Shown here piece after piece: positions 57,571 to 64,000 of a stretch of DNA of 64,000 bases. The notes beneath the pieces are model-generated. The model was given only the letters and a program-made list of their open reading frames with translations, searched no databases and had not been told where the DNA came from. Source of the stretch: Caulobacter sp. SLTY (GTDB lineage: Bacteria > Pseudomonadota > Alphaproteobacteria > Caulobacterales > Caulobacteraceae); the NCBI RefSeq assembly GCF_009905535.1, contig NZ_JAAALA010000002.1:117199-181198 (forward strand). The letters run 5' to 3'. Made by a program: the position numbers and the translations under genes. The first letter of the stretch is position 1, and every line of letters begins with the position of its first letter.

Positions 57571-59283
57571 ATGGCTGATGATATGAACTTCAACCCGACC
57601 CGCGACGATTTCGCGGCCCTCCTCGACGAAAGCCTCGGCGGCGCCAGCGACTTCGCTGAAGGCACCGTGATCAAGGGCCTGGTGGTCGGGGTCGAAAAGG
57701 ACGTCGCGATCATCGACATCGGTCTGAAGACCGAAGGCCGGATCGACGTTAAGGAATTCGGCGTCGACGAAGCCGGCAAGCCCACCGTCAAGGTCGGCGA
57801 CACTGTCGAAGTCTTCCTCGAGCGCATCGAGAACGCGCTGGGCCAGGCTGTCATCAGCCGCGAGAAGGCCAAGCGCGAAGAAGCCTGGACCCGTCTGGAA
57901 GAAGTCTTCGCCCGCAACGAGCCGGTCAACGGCGCCATCGTCGGCCGCGTCAAGGGCGGCTTCACCGTCGACCTGGGCGGCGCCAGCGCCTTCCTGCCGG
58001 GTTCGCAGGTGGACATCCGTCCGGTCCGCGACGTCGGTCCGCTGATGGGCAAGGAACAGCCCTTCGCCATCCTGAAGATGGACCGTCCGCGCGGCAACAT
58101 CGTCGTTTCGCGTCGCGCCATCCTGGAAGAAGCCCGCGCCGAACAGCGCACCGAGCTGGTCAGCCAGCTGCAAGAGGGCGAAATCCGCGAAGGCGTGGTC
58201 AAGAACATCACCGACTACGGCGCCTTCGTGGACCTGGGCGGCATCGACGGCCTGCTGCACGTCACCGACATGAGCTGGAAGCGCGTCAACCACCCGAGCC
58301 AGGTGCTGGCCGTGGGCGACACGGTGAAAGTGCAGATCGTCAAGATCAACCCCGACACCCAGCGCATCAGCCTCGGCATGAAGCAGCTGCAGTCGGACCC
58401 GTGGGACGGCGTCGAAGCCAAATACCCGGTCGGCGCCAAGTTCACCGGCCGCATCACCAACATCACCGACTACGGCGCGTTTGTTGAGCTGGAAGCCGGC
58501 GTTGAAGGCCTGGTGCACGTCTCGGAAATGTCCTGGACCAAGAAGAACGTCCACCCCGGCAAGATCGTCTCCACCAGCCAAGAAGTGGACGTCATCGTGC
58601 TGGACGTCGACAGCTCCAAGCGCCGGGTCAGCCTGGGCCTCAAGCAGGCCGCGGCCAACCCGTGGGAGAAGTTCCTGGCCGATCACCCGATCGGTTCGAA
58701 CGTCGAAGGCGAAGTCAAGAACGCCACCGAGTTCGGCCTGTTCATCGGCCTGGACGGCGAAATCGACGGCATGGTCCACCTGTCGGACCTGGACTGGGCC
58801 GTCTCGGGCGAAGAAGCCCTGGCCAAGTACAAGAAGGGCGATGTCGTGAAGGCGCGCGTCCTCGACGTCGACGTCGAGAAGGAACGCATCAGCCTGGGCG
58901 TCAAGCAACTGGCCGGCGACCCGCTGGCCGGCGACACCTTCCGCCGTGGCCAGACCGTCACCTGCACCGTCACCGAGGTCACCTCGGGCGGCATCGAGGT
59001 GAAGTTCGGTGAAGACGACGCCCCGATGACCGCCTTCATCCGTAAGTCGGACCTGTCGCGCGACCGTCAGGAGCAGCGTCCGGAACGCTTCGCCGTCGGC
59101 GACCGCGTGGACGCCCAGGTGACCACCGTCGACAAGGCCGCCCGCCGGGTGTCCGTGTCGATCAAGGCCCTGGAAATGGCCGACGAGAAGGAAGCCATCG
59201 AGCAGTACGGGTCTTCGGACTCGGGCGCCTCGCTGGGCGACATCCTCGGCGCGGCCCTGCGCGAGAAGGCCAAGAACGACTAA
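57571..59283 (+). CDS. rpsA: 30S ribosomal protein S1
   Basis: S1 of 570 aa with six OB-fold S1 repeats, each with the motif 'G-x-V-x(n)-YGAFVDL/ELxxGxxGLxHxSxxS', for example TDYGAFVDLGGIDGLLHVTDMSW and TDYGAFVELEAGVEGLVHVSEMSW split over repeats 3 and 4. It delivers mRNAs with weak Shine-Dalgarno sites to the 30S subunit. The 119-nt leader between cmk and rpsA could hold the autoregulatory site known for E. coli rpsA, but no specific structure was identified. A strong terminator follows. Confidence 0.97.
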   Translation: MADDMNFNPTRDDFAALLDESLGGASDFAEGTVIKGLVVGVEKDVAIIDIGLKTEGRIDVKEFGVDEAGKPTVKVGDTVEVFLERIENALGQAVISREKAKREEAWTRLEEVFARNEPVNGAIVGRVKGGFTVDLGGASAFLPGSQVDIRPVRDVGPLMGKEQPFAILKMDRPRGNIVVSRRAILEEARAEQRTELVSQLQEGEIREGVVKNITDYGAFVDLGGIDGLLHVTDMSWKRVNHPSQVLAVGDTVKVQIVKINPDTQRISLGMKQLQSDPWDGVEAKYPVGAKFTGRITNITDYGAFVELEAGVEGLVHVSEMSWTKKNVHPGKIVSTSQEVDVIVLDVDSSKRRVSLGLKQAAANPWEKFLADHPIGSNVEGEVKNATEFGLFIGLDGEIDGMVHLSDLDWAVSGEEALAKYKKGDVVKARVLDVDVEKERISLGVKQLAGDPLAGDTFRRGQTVTCTVTEVTSGGIEVKFGEDDAPMTAFIRKSDLSRDRQEQRPERFAVGDRVDAQVTTVDKAARRVSVSIKALEMADEKEAIEQYGSSDSGASLGDILGAALREKAKND

Positions 59284-59311
59284 GTCCTTCTGAGCCACTG
59301 ACGAGACGAGG

Positions 59312-59341
59312 CGGCGGCCGGGGTGACCCGGCCGCCGTTTT
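59312..59341 (+). terminator. Rho-independent terminator after rpsA
   Basis: CGGCGGCCGGG-GTGA-CCCGGCCGCCG followed by TTTTCG: 11-bp perfect stem about 29 nt past the stop. Confidence 0.9.
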
Positions 59342-59509
59342 CGTATGTGGCGGGTGGGAACCGGTGTCGCGCAAAAGCAAACACCGGCGCTGAATTTGCG
59401 GGCGCCGGGCCCGCAGTTCGGGCGCAAACCTCATGCAACCCCTTGAAGACTCAAGGCGAGTTGGGCAAAGGTCGCGGCGCCGAAAGGCGGGGTTCCCCGG
59501 GGATAGAGA

Positions 59510-59791
59510 ATGATCAAGTCCGAGTTGATCGCCAGCCTGGCGGCCGAAAATCCCCACCTGACCCAGAAGGACGTCGAGCGTGTCGTCGGCGTGATTCTCG
59601 AAAAGATGATCGTGGCGCTGGAAGAGGGCGGCCGCGTCGAGCTGCGCGGCTTCGGCGCCTTCTCGGTGCGTTCGCGCCCGGCCCGCTCGGGCCGCAACCC
59701 GCGCACCGGCGAGACGGTGGACGTGCGGGCCAAACATGTGCCCTTCTTCAAGAGCGGCAAGGAACTGCGGGCCCGGCTGAACGCCGACTAA
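59510..59791 (+). CDS. ihfB: Integration host factor, beta subunit
   Basis: Subunit of 93 aa of the DNA-bending protein [36 protein letters not shown] and the beta-arm [10 protein letters not shown] (the intercalating Pro is in NPRTG) are conserved. It pairs with IhfA (encoded elsewhere) to bend DNA at promoters and recombination sites. The 170-nt leader after the rpsA terminator holds a small CCTTGA/TCAAGG hairpin (about 59443-59458) that might play a part in autoregulation. It is 35 nt upstream of mscL. Confidence 0.96.
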   Translation: MIKSELIASLAAENPHLTQKDVERVVGVILEKMIVALEEGGRVELRGFGAFSVRSRPARSGRNPRTGETVDVRAKHVPFFKSGKELRARLNAD

Positions 59792-59826
59792 GCTCCGACC
59801 GCCAAACCACAAGCGGAGCTCGGCCA

Positions 59827-60345
59827 ATGAGTGTCGTCAGCGAATTTCGTCAGTTCATCTCACGCGGCAATGTCATCGACCTCGCGGTCGGGGTGATCAT
59901 CGGCGCGGCCTTCGGCAAGATCGTAACGGTGCTGGTCGATGGCATCATCATGCCGCCGATCGGGTTGATCCTCGGCAAGGTGGACTTCTCCGACCTGAAG
60001 CTGGTCCTGGCCCCCAAGGTCGGCGACACCGCCGAGGTGGCCATCGCCTATGGCGCCTTCATCAACACCATCATCCAGTTCATGATCGTGGCCTTCGCGG
60101 TGTTCCTGCTGGTCAAGCTGGTCAACGCCGCCCGGCGCAAGGAAGCCGAGGCCCCCGCTCCGTCGGCGCCCCCGGCCCCGACGCCCAGCGAGGCCCTGCT
60201 GACCGAGATTCGCGACCTGCTGGCCGCCCAGAAGGCCGCTGCGCCGGCGCCGAAGGTGGTTCCGGTCAAGGCCGAGGCGGCGCCCGCCAAAGCCGTGGTC
60301 CGCAAGCCGGCGGCGAAGAAGCCCCCGGCGACGAAGAAGACCTGA
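59827..60345 (+). CDS. mscL: Large-conductance mechanosensitive channel
   Basis: MscL of 172 aa, longer than the 136-aa E. coli protein because of an Ala/Pro/Lys-rich C-terminal extension (from about residue 133: [20 protein letters not shown]...). TM1 has [23 protein letters not shown] and TM2 [22 protein letters not shown]. It opens on osmotic downshock to release solutes. The start [15 protein letters not shown] at 59827 is standard. The Lys-rich tail could bind membrane lipids or nucleic acid, but this is speculation. It overlaps no gene, but the next ORF starts 1 nt after its stop. Confidence 0.96.
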   Translation: MSVVSEFRQFISRGNVIDLAVGVIIGAAFGKIVTVLVDGIIMPPIGLILGKVDFSDLKLVLAPKVGDTAEVAIAYGAFINTIIQFMIVAFAVFLLVKLVNAARRKEAEAPAPSAPPAPTPSEALLTEIRDLLAAQKAAAPAPKVVPVKAEAAPAKAVVRKPAAKKPPATKKT

Positions 60346-60346
60346 C

Positions 60347-61246
60347 ATGAGGCGATTTGGACCGGTCCTCGCCGGGCTGCTGACAGCTGCCCTGCTGGCT
60401 GCGACGCCTGCGTCTGGTCAGCCGGCCCCGTCAGTGGAGCTGAAGAACCCCAAGGGCGGGATCGTCGAGACCCAGCAGCGGCCATTCCGTCAGGGCGACC
60501 GCTACCGGTTCGTCAGCGAGACGGTCTCGACCATGACCGGCGGAGATTTCGACGGCCGCCAGACCAATCGCCAGATGTTCGACGTCGAGATCATCGGCGG
60601 CGGCCCCGACTTCCTGGTCCTGCGCTACACCCTGCGCGAGGCGACCATCGACGATCCGCGCCAACCGGGCATCGACAAGGTGCTTCGGGCGATGGTCGGG
60701 GTGCCGGTGGAGTTCAAGGCCTATCCGAGCGTCACCCCGCGTGAGATGGTCAACGGCGAGGCGGCCAAGGCCCATTTCTTCCGCAACCTGGAACAGACCG
60801 CCCCGGGCGACTCCGCCCTGCGCAAGGGGATGGAAGACCAGTTCGCGCGGCTGGAGAAACGGCCCGAGGGGCTCGCCGCCCTGTTCGCCGGCGACCTGGG
60901 GGTGATGGCCGGCATGCAGATCCCGGCCATTACCATCGAGCGGACGGTGATCCCGGACCAGATCTACACCCCGGCCCCCGGGGTGACGGTGACCAAGAAG
61001 GCCTATCTAGGCCTGGATAACCTGGCCGCCGGCCGATGCGAGGCGACCTACAGCCGGGGCACGGTTAGCACCGTCACGGGCGCGCCGGAGCCTCAGTCGG
61101 AAGACCTGAAGACTACGGCCACCCTGTCGATCCACGATGGCTGGGTGCTGCGGCTGTCCGAGGTCTCGATCCACACGGTCGGGCCGGCGACCACCCGCCG
61201 GGAACTGAAGATCACCCGCCAGGGCGACCCGCCGGGCTGCGGCTGA
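60347..61246 (+). CDS. Hypothetical secreted protein (299 aa)
   Basis: The signal peptide MRRFGPVLAGLLTAALLAATPASGQ is followed by a beta-rich mature domain with no family I recognise. Features include RFVSETVSTMTGGDFDGRQTN, AMVGVPVEFKAYPSVTPREM and DGWVLRLSEVSIHTVG near the end. It lies 1 nt after mscL and overlaps trpF by 1 nt (TGATG), so it sits inside the transcript that leads into the trp genes. It may be a periplasmic protein that happens to be in this operon. Function unknown. Confidence 0.75.
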   Translation: MRRFGPVLAGLLTAALLAATPASGQPAPSVELKNPKGGIVETQQRPFRQGDRYRFVSETVSTMTGGDFDGRQTNRQMFDVEIIGGGPDFLVLRYTLREATIDDPRQPGIDKVLRAMVGVPVEFKAYPSVTPREMVNGEAAKAHFFRNLEQTAPGDSALRKGMEDQFARLEKRPEGLAALFAGDLGVMAGMQIPAITIERTVIPDQIYTPAPGVTVTKKAYLGLDNLAAGRCEATYSRGTVSTVTGAPEPQSEDLKTTATLSIHDGWVLRLSEVSIHTVGPATTRRELKITRQGDPPGCG

Positions 61247-61899
61247 TGGCCGACGTCAAGATCTGCGGGCTGTCCACGCCCGAGACCGTCGAGGCCGCCG
61301 TGGCTGGTGGCGCGGCCTGGCTCGGGCTGAACTTCTTTGAGAGGAGCCCGCGCTACGTGACGCCGCAGGCGGCAGGCCGGCTGGCGGCCCAGGCGCGCCG
61401 CGACGGCCCGCGCCGACCGCCGGCCATCGTGGCGGTGACGGTCGACCCGTCCGACGCCCTGGTCGATGACATCGTCTCCAACCTGCGACCGGACTTCATC
61501 CAGCTGCATGGCGAGGAAACCCAGGCCCGCGCCCAGGCCATCCGGACCCGCACCGGGGTGGGCATCATCAAGGTGCTGTCCGTCTCCGATGCCTCCGACA
61601 TCGCCCAGGCCGAAAAGTGGGATGGGCTGGCCGATCATCTGATGTTCGACGCCCGACCGCCGACGGGCAGCGACCTGCCCGGCGGCATGGGCGCGAGGTT
61701 CGACTGGACGCTTCTGGCCGGCAAGCGATACGCCCGGCCGCACTTCCTGGCCGGCGGCCTCGATCCCTGGAACGTCAAGGAGGCTTTGGGCCAGTCAAAC
61801 GCCCCGATCGCGGACGTTTCCTCTGGCGTGGAGCGGGGCCGGGGGATAAAGGACAGCGCCTTGATCACGGCCTTCCTGGACGCCGTGCGCAGCCTGTGA
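61246..61899 (+). CDS. trpF: Phosphoribosylanthranilate isomerase
   Basis: Monofunctional TrpF of 217 aa, a (beta/alpha)8 barrel isomerising PRA to CdRP in tryptophan synthesis. The N-terminus [10 protein letters not shown] contains the catalytic Cys7 and the later MFDAR carries the Asp. [13 protein letters not shown] provides the phosphate site. It is not fused to TrpC, as is common in alphaproteobacteria. It precedes trpB by 7 nt. Confidence 0.96.
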   Translation: MADVKICGLSTPETVEAAVAGGAAWLGLNFFERSPRYVTPQAAGRLAAQARRDGPRRPPAIVAVTVDPSDALVDDIVSNLRPDFIQLHGEETQARAQAIRTRTGVGIIKVLSVSDASDIAQAEKWDGLADHLMFDARPPTGSDLPGGMGARFDWTLLAGKRYARPHFLAGGLDPWNVKEALGQSNAPIADVSSGVERGRGIKDSALITAFLDAVRSL

Positions 61900-61906
61900 G
61901 CCGTCA

Positions 61907-63127
61907 GTGAACGCCCCCGCAAAGCCCAACGACTGGAACTCCCTTCCCGACGCGCGCGGCAAGTTCGGCGAGTTCGGCGGCCTCTATGTGGCCGAGACCC
62001 TGATGCCGCTGGTCCTCGATCTCGGCGAGGCCTACGCCGCCGCCAAGGCCGACCCGGGGTACCAGGCCGAGCTGGCCCGCTTCCACCGCCACTACACCGG
62101 CCGGCCCAGCCCGATGTATTTCGCCGAGCGGCTGACCGACCATTTCGGCGGGGCGAAGATCTACTTCAAGCGCGACGAGCTCAATCACACCGGCAGCCAC
62201 AAGATCAACAATGCGCTGGGCCAGATCCTGCTGGCCCGCCGCATGGGCAAGACCCGGATCATCGCCGAGACCGGCGCCGGCCAACACGGCGTGGCCACGG
62301 CCACCGTCTGCGCCCGCTTCGGCCTGCCCTGCGTGGTCTACATGGGCGCCACCGATGTGGAGCGGCAGAAGCCCAACGTCTTCCGCATGAACCTGCTGGG
62401 CGCGGAAGTGCGCCCCGTCACCTCCGGCACCGGCACCCTCAAGGACGCCATGAACGAGGCGATGCGCGACTGGGTGACCAATGTCGAGGACACCTACTAC
62501 CTGATCGGCACCGCCGCCGGCCCCCACCCCTATCCGGCCATGGTCCGCGACTTCCAGTCGATCATCGGCATCGAGGCCCGCGCCCAGATCCTAGAGATGG
62601 AAGGCCGCCTGCCCGACGCGGTCGTCGCCTGCATCGGCGGCGGATCGAACGCCATCGGCCTGTTCCATCCCTTCCTGGCCGATGAGGGCGTGCGCCTGAT
62701 CGGCGTCGAGGCCGCCGGCCACGGCATCGAAACCGGCGCCCATGCCGCCAGCCTCACCGGCGGCCGCCCCGGCGTCCTGCACGGCAACAAGACCTACTTG
62801 CTGCAGGATGACGACGGCCAGATCATCGACGCCCACTCGATCAGCGCCGGCCTCGACTATCCCGGCATCGGCCCCGAGCACAGCTTCCTGCACGAGACCG
62901 GCCGCGCCGAATACCTCAGCGCCACCGACAAGGAGGCCCTGGCCGCCTTCCAGCTCTGCGCCGAGCAGGAGGGGATCATCCCGGCCCTGGAACCGGCCCA
63001 CGCCCTGGCCCGCGTCGCGGACTTGGCCAAGGAACTGGGCAAGGACGGCGTGATCGTGATGAATCTGTGCGGCCGCGGCGACAAGGACATCTTCACCGTC
63101 GCCGAAGCCCTGGGGCGGACGATTTGA
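61907..63127 (+). CDS. trpB: Tryptophan synthase beta subunit
   Basis: TrpB of 406 aa, PLP-dependent, joins indole and serine to make tryptophan. The PLP lysine is Lys99 ([11 protein letters not shown]), the phosphate cup is GGGSNAIG, and [17 protein letters not shown] matches family sequence. It starts with GTG at 61907. Its stop overlaps the trpA TTG start in TTGA, so TrpA/TrpB synthesis is coupled. Confidence 0.97.
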   Translation: MNAPAKPNDWNSLPDARGKFGEFGGLYVAETLMPLVLDLGEAYAAAKADPGYQAELARFHRHYTGRPSPMYFAERLTDHFGGAKIYFKRDELNHTGSHKINNALGQILLARRMGKTRIIAETGAGQHGVATATVCARFGLPCVVYMGATDVERQKPNVFRMNLLGAEVRPVTSGTGTLKDAMNEAMRDWVTNVEDTYYLIGTAAGPHPYPAMVRDFQSIIGIEARAQILEMEGRLPDAVVACIGGGSNAIGLFHPFLADEGVRLIGVEAAGHGIETGAHAASLTGGRPGVLHGNKTYLLQDDDGQIIDAHSISAGLDYPGIGPEHSFLHETGRAEYLSATDKEALAAFQLCAEQEGIIPALEPAHALARVADLAKELGKDGVIVMNLCGRGDKDIFTVAEALGRTI

Positions 63128-63957
63128 GCAATACCCGTATCGACAAGCGGTTCGCGGCCGTGGCTGCGGAGGGCCGCGCCGCCTTCGTTGCCTACGTCAT
63201 GGGCGGCGATCCCGATTTCGACCGTTCGCTGGAGATCGTCAGCGGCCTGCCGGGCGCCGGGGTGGACATCATCGAGCTGGGCTTCGCCTTCTCCGACCCG
63301 ATGGCCGAGGGCCCGCCGATCCAGCGCGCCGCCCTGCGGGCGCTGAAGGCCGGGATGACTCTGAACCGGACGCTCGAACTGGTCGCCGCCTTCCGCAAGA
63401 CCGACAGGGACACCCCCATCGTGCTGATGGGCTACCTCAATCCGCTGTTCAGCGCCGGCTATGAGAAGTTCGCCGCCCGAGCCGCCGACGCCGGGGTCGA
63501 TGGCCTGATCTGCGTCGACTGCCCGCCGGAAGAGGCCGACGAGCTGACCGACGCCCTTGAGGCCAACGGCATCAGCCTGATCCGCCTGACCGCCCCGACC
63601 ACCGACGACAAACGCCTGGAGACCGTGGTCAAGCGCACCAGCGGCTTCGTCTACTACGTCTCCGTCGCCGGGGTGACCGGGGTGAAGTCAGCCGACGCCT
63701 CGGCCGTGGCTCCGGCGGTGGCGCGGGTCAAGGCGGCGTCGGGCCTGCCGGTCGCCGTGGGCTTTGGCATCCGCACGCCGGAACAGGCAGCGGCCGTGGC
63801 GAAAGTGGCCGACGGCGTGGTCGTCGGCTCCGCCTTCGTCGACGCGGTCCAGGACGCCCTGGAAGGCAAAACGAACGAAAACGTGACCGAGAGCGTTCTT
63901 TCCAAAGCCGCGGCATTGGCGAAAGCTGTGCGTTCGGCGAGAGTCGGTCAGGCTTGA
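63124..63957 (+). CDS. trpA: Tryptophan synthase alpha subunit
   Basis: TrpA of 277 aa cleaves indole-3-glycerol phosphate, passing indole to TrpB. It starts at TTG 63124 ([20 protein letters not shown]), overlapping the trpB stop. The catalytic Glu is Glu51 ([10 protein letters not shown]). The second catalytic acid, Asp60 of E. coli TrpA (in DPLADG), aligns with Glu62 here (DPMAEGPP), a conservative but notable change. Loop 6 ([12 protein letters not shown]) and the phosphate site GFGIRTPEQ are intact. Confidence 0.94.
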   Translation: MSNTRIDKRFAAVAAEGRAAFVAYVMGGDPDFDRSLEIVSGLPGAGVDIIELGFAFSDPMAEGPPIQRAALRALKAGMTLNRTLELVAAFRKTDRDTPIVLMGYLNPLFSAGYEKFAARAADAGVDGLICVDCPPEEADELTDALEANGISLIRLTAPTTDDKRLETVVKRTSGFVYYVSVAGVTGVKSADASAVAPAVARVKAASGLPVAVGFGIRTPEQAAAVAKVADGVVVGSAFVDAVQDALEGKTNENVTESVLSKAAALAKAVRSARVGQA

Positions 63958-63970
63958 GGCTTTAAAGACG

Positions 63971-64000
63971 ATGGCTATGGCAGAATCCAAGGGCGACAAG
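63971..64000 (+). CDS. accD: Start of a probable acetyl-CoA carboxylase beta subunit gene (partial)
   Basis: An open frame from ATG 63971 (MAMAESKGDK) runs off the window; a second ATG lies at 63977. The position right after trpA, 13 nt past its stop, is where accD lies in Caulobacter and many alphaproteobacteria (trpF-trpB-trpA-accD-folC), and the hydrophilic start fits AccD. Only ten codons are visible, so the call rests on synteny. Confidence 0.55.
   Translation, partial: MAMAESKGDK

Overview
This 64 kb window is a densely packed, high-GC chromosomal segment from an alphaproteobacterium, most likely a member of the Caulobacteraceae (Caulobacter, Phenylobacterium or a close relative). The assignment rests on gene content rather than a marker search: class I lysyl-tRNA synthetase, an SOS gene mmcB with an alphaproteobacterial GAAC-N7-GAAC LexA box, an Hsp20 plus DUF1150 pair, DUF2794 and TIGR02300 (FYDLN) proteins, an adenosine kinase-hisB-hisHAFE cluster and the order rpsA-ihfB ... 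trpF-trpB-trpA-accD. There is no phage, plasmid, transposase or CRISPR array. The content is mainly housekeeping metabolism, with several families of intergenic palindromes.

Layout. 1-6.5 kb: end of a probable osmolyte-binding protein, a bifunctional penicillin-binding protein, two tiny convergent ORFs, a thiolase and a D-aminoacylase-like amidohydrolase. 6.7-11 kb (minus): histidine cluster adk-hisB-[repeat]-hisH-hisA-hisF-hisE. 11-19.8 kb: ATP-grasp protein, Imm42-like protein, nth, lysK, a HAD phosphatase, nnrD, a histidine phosphatase, an SRPBCC protein and acs. 19.9-29.5 kb: diiron ferritin-like protein, lipocalin, SOS-regulated mmcB, Spy-like protein, ccmB-ccmA, acnA, DUF1223, an SDR, a candidate small RNA and DUF2794. 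29.5-36.5 kb: Bax-inhibitor protein, a YbbA/YbbP ABC exporter divergent from a TesA-like esterase (same arrangement as E. coli), an aldo/keto reductase, thpR and DUF2237. 36.5-47 kb: CoA-ester lyase, an alpha/beta hydrolase, rsgA, an ABC-2 exporter, carbonic anhydrase, and a zeta-GST isomerase with a fumarylpyruvate hydrolase-like enzyme. 47-54.5 kb: mdh, a mesaconyl-CoA hydratase homologue, HIT and M23 proteins, DUF1150, hsp20, a Sel1 protein, an MHYT-HWE histidine kinase and tRNA-Ala(GGC). 54.6-64 kb: TIGR02300 protein, aroA, cmk, rpsA, ihfB, mscL, trpF, trpB, trpA and the first codons of accD.

How the parts fit together. The window joins amino-acid synthesis (his, trp, aro), the TCA cycle and acetate entry (acnA, mdh, acs), acyl-CoA metabolism (thiolase, CoA-ester lyase, MaoC-type hydratase), envelope maintenance (PBP, M23, MscL, ABC exporters, lipocalin) and translation (lysK, rpsA, rsgA, tRNA-Ala). 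Many neighbours overlap by the 4-nt ATGA/GTGA/TTGA type, which implies translational coupling.

No wholly new multi-gene system stands out. The most interesting signals are regulatory: (1) a hairpin just upstream of the hsp20 AUG that encloses the Shine-Dalgarno, a candidate RNA thermometer; (2) a LexA operator inside the mmcB promoter with a probable leaderless start; (3) an unassigned structured RNA with its own terminator at about 28.83-28.98 kb; (4) an 11-bp long-range inverted repeat that could mask the ribosome-binding site of the M23 peptidase mRNA; and (5) several palindromic repeat families, one lying inside the his operon. All functions are inferred from sequence alone.
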